Shown here: positions 57,939 to 60,613 of the stretch, one piece after another
How positions within the stretch are numbered: the first letter of the stretch is position 1
Layout of the letters: each line of letters opens with the position of its first letter
NCBI RefSeq assembly: GCF_002382885.1
Contig: NZ_NWVL01000050.1
Span: forward strand, 1-60,613
DNA from: Streptomyces sp. WZ.A104
GTDB taxonomy: Bacteria; Actinomycetota; Actinomycetes; Streptomycetales; Streptomycetaceae
Direction: 5' to 3'
Length of the DNA stretch: 60,613 nt
Notes under the pieces: model-generated
What the model was told of the DNA's origin: nothing
Database searches by the model: none
The model's input: only the letters and a program-made list of their open reading frames with translations
Translations under genes and position numbers: made by a program

Positions 57939-57987
57939 CGGCGTGGGCAACGGCAACTCCGGTACACGGGGGCGGCGCCGCCCGTAC

Positions 57988-58020
57988 GTTCACCGGGTGA
58001 TCACATCAGAATCACGATCA
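57988..58020 (+). promoter_or_regulatory. Candidate PHO box
   Basis: Three consecutive 11-bp units GTTCACCGGGT, GATCACATCAG, AATCACGATCA, each with TCAC at the same position, as in Streptomyces PhoP binding sites. It lies 138 nt before the lipoprotein gene. The remaining gap 57939-58157 has only a GGGCGGCGCCGCCC palindrome near 57970, a possible terminator of the mshA unit. Confidence 0.4.
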
Positions 58021-58157
58021 CGGGGGAGTGCCATCGGGTGAGCCATCGCTCGGGCGTTCGATCGTAAAGTGGGGATCACTGCGACGGCCCGTCCCAGGCG
58101 GCGTCGAAGTGCCGTACGGGGGAAGGGCGGTTGCTCCCCGAACCGGAGAGAAGAACC

Positions 58158-58973
58158 ATGCGCGCCACTGCCGTACGCCGTACCGCCCTCGCCGCCTGCG
58201 CGGCGTCCCTCGCCCTGCTGGCCACCGCCTGCGGCGGTTCGTCCGACGCCGACGCGGGCGACGGGAAGAACGACAAGGGCGGTGCCGCGAACGGCAGCAG
58301 CTCGGCTCCGGAGGCCCCGGCCCCGGCCAAGGCGCTCACCGCCGCCGAGCTGGAGAAGGCGACCCTCGCCCAGGGTGATGTGGAGGGCCACAAGGTTGCC
58401 AAGGCGGGCCCGGGCGACGAGGTCCCGGCGGACGCCGTCAAGGTCGACAAGGAGGCCTGCCTTCCCGTGGCCCACGCCATGTACGGCGTGGCGCAGGAGG
58501 GTTCGGTGGCCACCACGAAGCGCAAGGTCGTCAGCGAGCCGAAGGCCGACGGCAAGAAGCCGCTGGAGGAGCTGACGGACGGCGGGGTCGAGGACGCGCT
58601 GAAGGCCGCGTTCGACCTGACGTCCACGTTCGTCGCGCTGACCTCGTACGACAAGACGGCGGGCCCCGACGCGTTCGCCGCGCTGAAGAAGGCCGCAGTG
58701 GACTGCGCGGGCGGCTTCACCGTCACGACCGCAGGAGTGCCGACGAAGGTCGCCTCGATCGCGGACGAGAAGGTCAGCGGTGGCGACGAGTCGGCGGCCT
58801 GGACGGTCACGGCCGAGGACGACGGCGACACGGTCCCGTTCAAGCTGGTGGCGCTGCGCAAGGAGGGCACGGTGGCGACGTTCTACGCCTTCAACCTGGC
58901 GGCCGGGGGCGGCGGTTCGAAGTTCGAGGTGCCGACGGAGGTCGTGGCGGCGCAGGACAAGAAGCTGGCCTGA
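58158..58973 (+). CDS. Lipoprotein of unknown function
   Basis: 271 aa. Lipobox LLATAC with Cys25, then a Gly/Asp/Ser-rich linker (26-65). The outer domain has TAAELEKATLAQGDVEGHKV, an ACLPVAHAMYG segment and AAVDCAGGF (two Cys that could pair), in the style of the PknH-like extracellular sensor fold. ATG 58158 follows GGAGAG; an in-frame start 27 nt upstream is less likely. Confidence 0.82.
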   Translation: MRATAVRRTALAACAASLALLATACGGSSDADAGDGKNDKGGAANGSSSAPEAPAPAKALTAAELEKATLAQGDVEGHKVAKAGPGDEVPADAVKVDKEACLPVAHAMYGVAQEGSVATTKRKVVSEPKADGKKPLEELTDGGVEDALKAAFDLTSTFVALTSYDKTAGPDAFAALKKAAVDCAGGFTVTTAGVPTKVASIADEKVSGGDESAAWTVTAEDDGDTVPFKLVALRKEGTVATFYAFNLAAGGGGSKFEVPTEVVAAQDKKLA

Positions 58974-59052
58974 CGCGCACGACCGAACGCGCGCCCCTGC
59001 CCCTCCGCCCTCTGCCTCTACCCCTGGATCCCTGTTTCCTGCCCTGGCCCCT

Positions 59053-59082
59053 GCCCCTGCCCGTGCTGCTCAGGGCAGGGGC
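59053..59082. terminator. Shared terminator of the lipoprotein and toxin genes
   Basis: GCCCCTGCCC / GGGCAGGGGC perfect 10-bp stem with a 10-nt loop containing the toxin stop codon. It serves the convergent pair. Confidence 0.65.
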
Positions 59083-59312
59083 ACGAGCCGGACGACGGTG
59101 ACGGTCAGGACGGACCGGGAGACGTAGTAGAGGACGATGGCCCCAGAGACGGTCGCCTCGCGCCGGTCCCGCTCGCTCTTGACGGCGGACGAGGCGTGTC
59201 CGTACGGCTCCTGACCCAGCGTGCGGGCCATCTCGTCGCGGAAGGACTCGCCGTCCCGCATCTTGGCCAGGGTGTCGTCCGCGGGCGGGGCGTAGGAGAT
59301 GCGGAAGCTCAA
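59070..59312 (-). CDS. RelE/ParE-like toxin
   Basis: 80 aa. Begins SFRISYAPPADDTLAKMRDG; the C-terminal strands VSGAIVLYYVSRSVLTVTVV and RLVPLP match the end of RelE/ParE-type toxins, which cleave mRNA on the ribosome or poison gyrase. Start is TTG 59312 within a TTGA overlap with the antitoxin stop, typical of such pairs. Conserved active-site residues cannot be fixed by eye, so a degraded toxin is possible. Confidence 0.7.
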   Translation of the reverse strand: MSFRISYAPPADDTLAKMRDGESFRDEMARTLGQEPYGHASSAVKSERDRREATVSGAIVLYYVSRSVLTVTVVRLVPLP

Positions 59313-59557
59313 GCGACGCTCCGCCTCTCGGCCTCGTCCTGCGCGAGCCGGTCCAGAATCCGTTCCGCTTCGGGGTCGGGGACGGCCTCCAGCATCCAGT
59401 GGCGCATGACGGCCTGGATCTCGTGCACCCCGGCCTCGTTGATCGCGAGGTCGAACTCCTCGCGTCTCTCCTCGGGCAGCGCGGCCCGGATGTCCGGGAT
59501 GCTGTTGGGCACCTCGACTTCGGTACCGCCGACGAAGGTCTTCAGAGACTCGCCCAT
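59309..59557 (-). CDS. Antitoxin-like protein (DUF6247-like)
   Basis: 82 aa. The conserved stretch PDIRAALPEERREEFDLAIN, then VHEIQAVMRHWMLEA and DPEAERILDRLAQDEAER, resembles DUF6247 proteins found before RelE-like genes in Streptomyces. ATG 59557. Translationally coupled to the toxin gene by TTGA. Expected to bind the toxin and the operon promoter. Confidence 0.72.
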   Translation of the reverse strand: MGESLKTFVGGTEVEVPNSIPDIRAALPEERREEFDLAINEAGVHEIQAVMRHWMLEAVPDPEAERILDRLAQDEAERRSVA

Positions 59558-59847
59558 GATCGCTCTCCCCGATCTCCTTGCCCTGGAGGCACCGCGCTTC
59601 GCCGTCGCGGCCGGCAAGGCCGCTGCTGGGACAACCGTAGTACGCGGCACGGACAGTTCGGCCTCGCCGCACCTCCCGGATGGGCGTACACATGCGCGCC
59701 ACGGCCTCTGGTCCGCCCCCGGGTCTCCCGGTCCCTCCCCGGCTCGTCCTAGTGACGACTGCCGCGACGCAGAAAAGGATCTTCCTTCGTGTCCGATGGG
59801 GTACGTTTCAGCCGTCCCCGTTTTTGATCTTGAAAGGAATCTGACGC

Positions 59848-60210
59848 ACGCTTACGAACTGGAAGAGGACGGCAGCCGCGAGTGTCTCCGCGATAGCGGT
59901 CATGGGTATGGCGGCAGGCCCCGCCAGCGCCGCCGCGGCACCGTCGGCCGCGCCCCGCGCCGCCGCGAAGTGCTACATCCACAACTGGACGGGCACAACC
60001 CTCAACGTGCGCCAGGGCCCCGGGACGGCCTTCAAGACGATCGGGACGATCCTCAAGGGCGGCAAGCTGCCCTGCGGCGTCAACGGGGACAGCGGCACGA
60101 GCGGGGGCAAGTACACCTCGTGCGGTGGCGGCAGCTGGTGGCTGACGGTGAAGAGCAACAAGCAGGACGGCTGGGTGGCCGGGGAATGTGTCGCCATCGG
60201 CGCCAGCTGA
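59848..60210 (+). CDS. Small secreted SH3-like protein with defective start
   Basis: The conserved part is WTGTTLNVRQGPGTAFKTIG to GGSWWLTVKSNKQDGWVAGE with four Cys (CYIHN, LPCGV, TSCGG, GECVA), a bacterial SH3b fold. The reading frame extends upstream through a clear signal peptide (WKRTAAASVSAIAVMGMAAG then PASAAAA) to an in-frame TGA at 59842-59844, with no ATG, GTG, TTG or CTG between. The first normal start (ATG 59902) would cut the signal in half. AAAGGA at 59832 suggests a start near 59845-59848, so the start codon appears mutated or non-standard (ACG). Confidence 0.65.
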   Translation, partial: TLTNWKRTAAASVSAIAVMGMAAGPASAAAAPSAAPRAAAKCYIHNWTGTTLNVRQGPGTAFKTIGTILKGGKLPCGVNGDSGTSGGKYTSCGGGSWWLTVKSNKQDGWVAGECVAIGAS

Positions 60211-60275
60211 TTGCGTGACACCTGCTCGCTCGCACCGGTGAGTGGCAGGGAGTGGGAGGGACGTGCGTATGCGTA

Positions 60276-60485
60276 TCAGGCATCGGTCACGGCAGCGTCC
60301 GAGAGGCGTTCCCTTCGCCGCTTGACCAGATGGCCGACGAGAAGCCACACGGCGTAGGCGCCGGTCGCCGCGGCCATCAGCCGGATGTACACCGGGCTGC
60401 CGGAACTCGCCGCCGTCCAGAGGCCCGACGCGGTCAGCACCCCCACGTACCCGGGTGTGTCGACGGACGTCTGCTTCTTGGCCAT
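60276..60485 (-). CDS. Small membrane protein next to the transposase remnant
   Basis: 69 aa. Two weakly hydrophobic segments (GYVGVLTASGLWTAASSG and LMAAATGAYAVWLLVGHLV) and a basic RRRER cluster. A good ribosome binding site (AGGAGGTGAGGGG) lies before ATG 60485, 30 nt from the transposase stop. No family recognised. Confidence 0.6.
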   Translation of the reverse strand: MAKKQTSVDTPGYVGVLTASGLWTAASSGSPVYIRLMAAATGAYAVWLLVGHLVKRRRERLSDAAVTDA

Positions 60486-60515
60486 GGCCCCTCCCCTCAC
60501 CTCCTAATGATGTTG

Positions 60516-60613
60516 TCAAGCCGCGACCGTGACAGGGAGTTCGCGTTGGAAGCACCGTCCGTCACGTATCAGGGCCCACAGGACGTTGACCCGTCGTCGG
60601 GCCAGCGCGAGGA
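60516..60613 (-). mobile_element. IS110-type transposase, C-terminal end (partial)
   Basis: The minus strand from the right edge reads LALARRRVNVLWALIRDGRC, then FQRELPVTVAA and a stop. This is the typical C-terminus of IS110/IS116-family (Piv-like, DEDD) transposases. The rest lies outside the window. It marks the accessory end of the region. Confidence 0.8.

Noticed and set aside
1..60613. tRNA or rRNA genes
   Set aside because: No cloverleaf with TTCGA-type T-loop or CCA-adjacent acceptor stem, and no rRNA-like sequence, was recognised by eye; a covariance-model search would settle this.

Overview
The window is high-GC actinobacterial DNA with near-saturated G/C at third codon positions, and its gene content is that of a Streptomyces chromosome. 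Markers are mycothiol biosynthesis (mshD, mshA), the nickel regulator Nur with all its metal-ligand histidines, the nitrogen regulator GlnR, the c-di-GMP-responsive anti-sigma factor RsiG, and a Cys-containing leader peptide upstream of cysA. From memory, the gene order broadly follows the S. coelicolor core region from ppk (about SCO4145) to mshA (about SCO4204). Several accessory blocks interrupt it.

Layout. 0-8.8 kb: CHAD protein and polyphosphate kinase, a GntR/YtrA-type regulator with an ABC exporter, mshD, and a secreted 5'-nucleotidase. 9-19.8 kb (accessory): an ECF sigma factor with duplicated membrane-protein and lipoprotein genes, a Tat-exported protein, a cysteine hydrolase, a GlxA-type AraC regulator, a choice-of-anchor/SpaA surface protein and a secreted phospholipase. 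19.8-26 kb: membrane protein, CssRS-type two-component system with an HtrA-like protease, LacI regulator, GlnR. 26-35 kb: alpha/beta hydrolase, MoaD-like protein, LmeA-like protein, the leader peptide-cysA-sseC sulfur operon, a DsrE-like protein, and an operon of three paralogous single-pass membrane proteins. 35-41 kb (core): nitrobindin, nur, ygfZ, dtd, rsiG, asparaginase and an Eis-like acetyltransferase. 41-50 kb (accessory): ABC-2 exporter with two TetR regulators, a double HAD protein, a LysR regulator with an epimerase/aldo-keto reductase pair, and an alpha/beta hydrolase. 50-58 kb (core): XRE regulator, HBHA-like protein, DUF2516 protein, a PP2C phosphatase with an N-terminal receiver-like domain, NlpC/P60 hydrolase, methyltransferase, mshA and a YbjN-like protein. 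58-60.6 kb: lipoprotein, type II toxin-antitoxin pair, an SH3-like secreted protein with a defective start, and the 3' end of an IS110-type transposase at the right edge.

The best candidate for an undescribed system is 9.0-12.9 kb. An ECF sigma gene overlaps a gene for a single-pass membrane protein. A second copy of that membrane protein and two lipoproteins follow. All four non-sigma proteins end in a related C-terminal motif. Both lipoprotein genes share a promoter-like element (GCAACC, exactly 17 bp, CGTAGA) of the type ECF sigma factors read, which suggests a self-contained envelope-sensing regulon. A second candidate is the translationally coupled triplet of paralogous bitopic membrane proteins at 32.3-34.9 kb.
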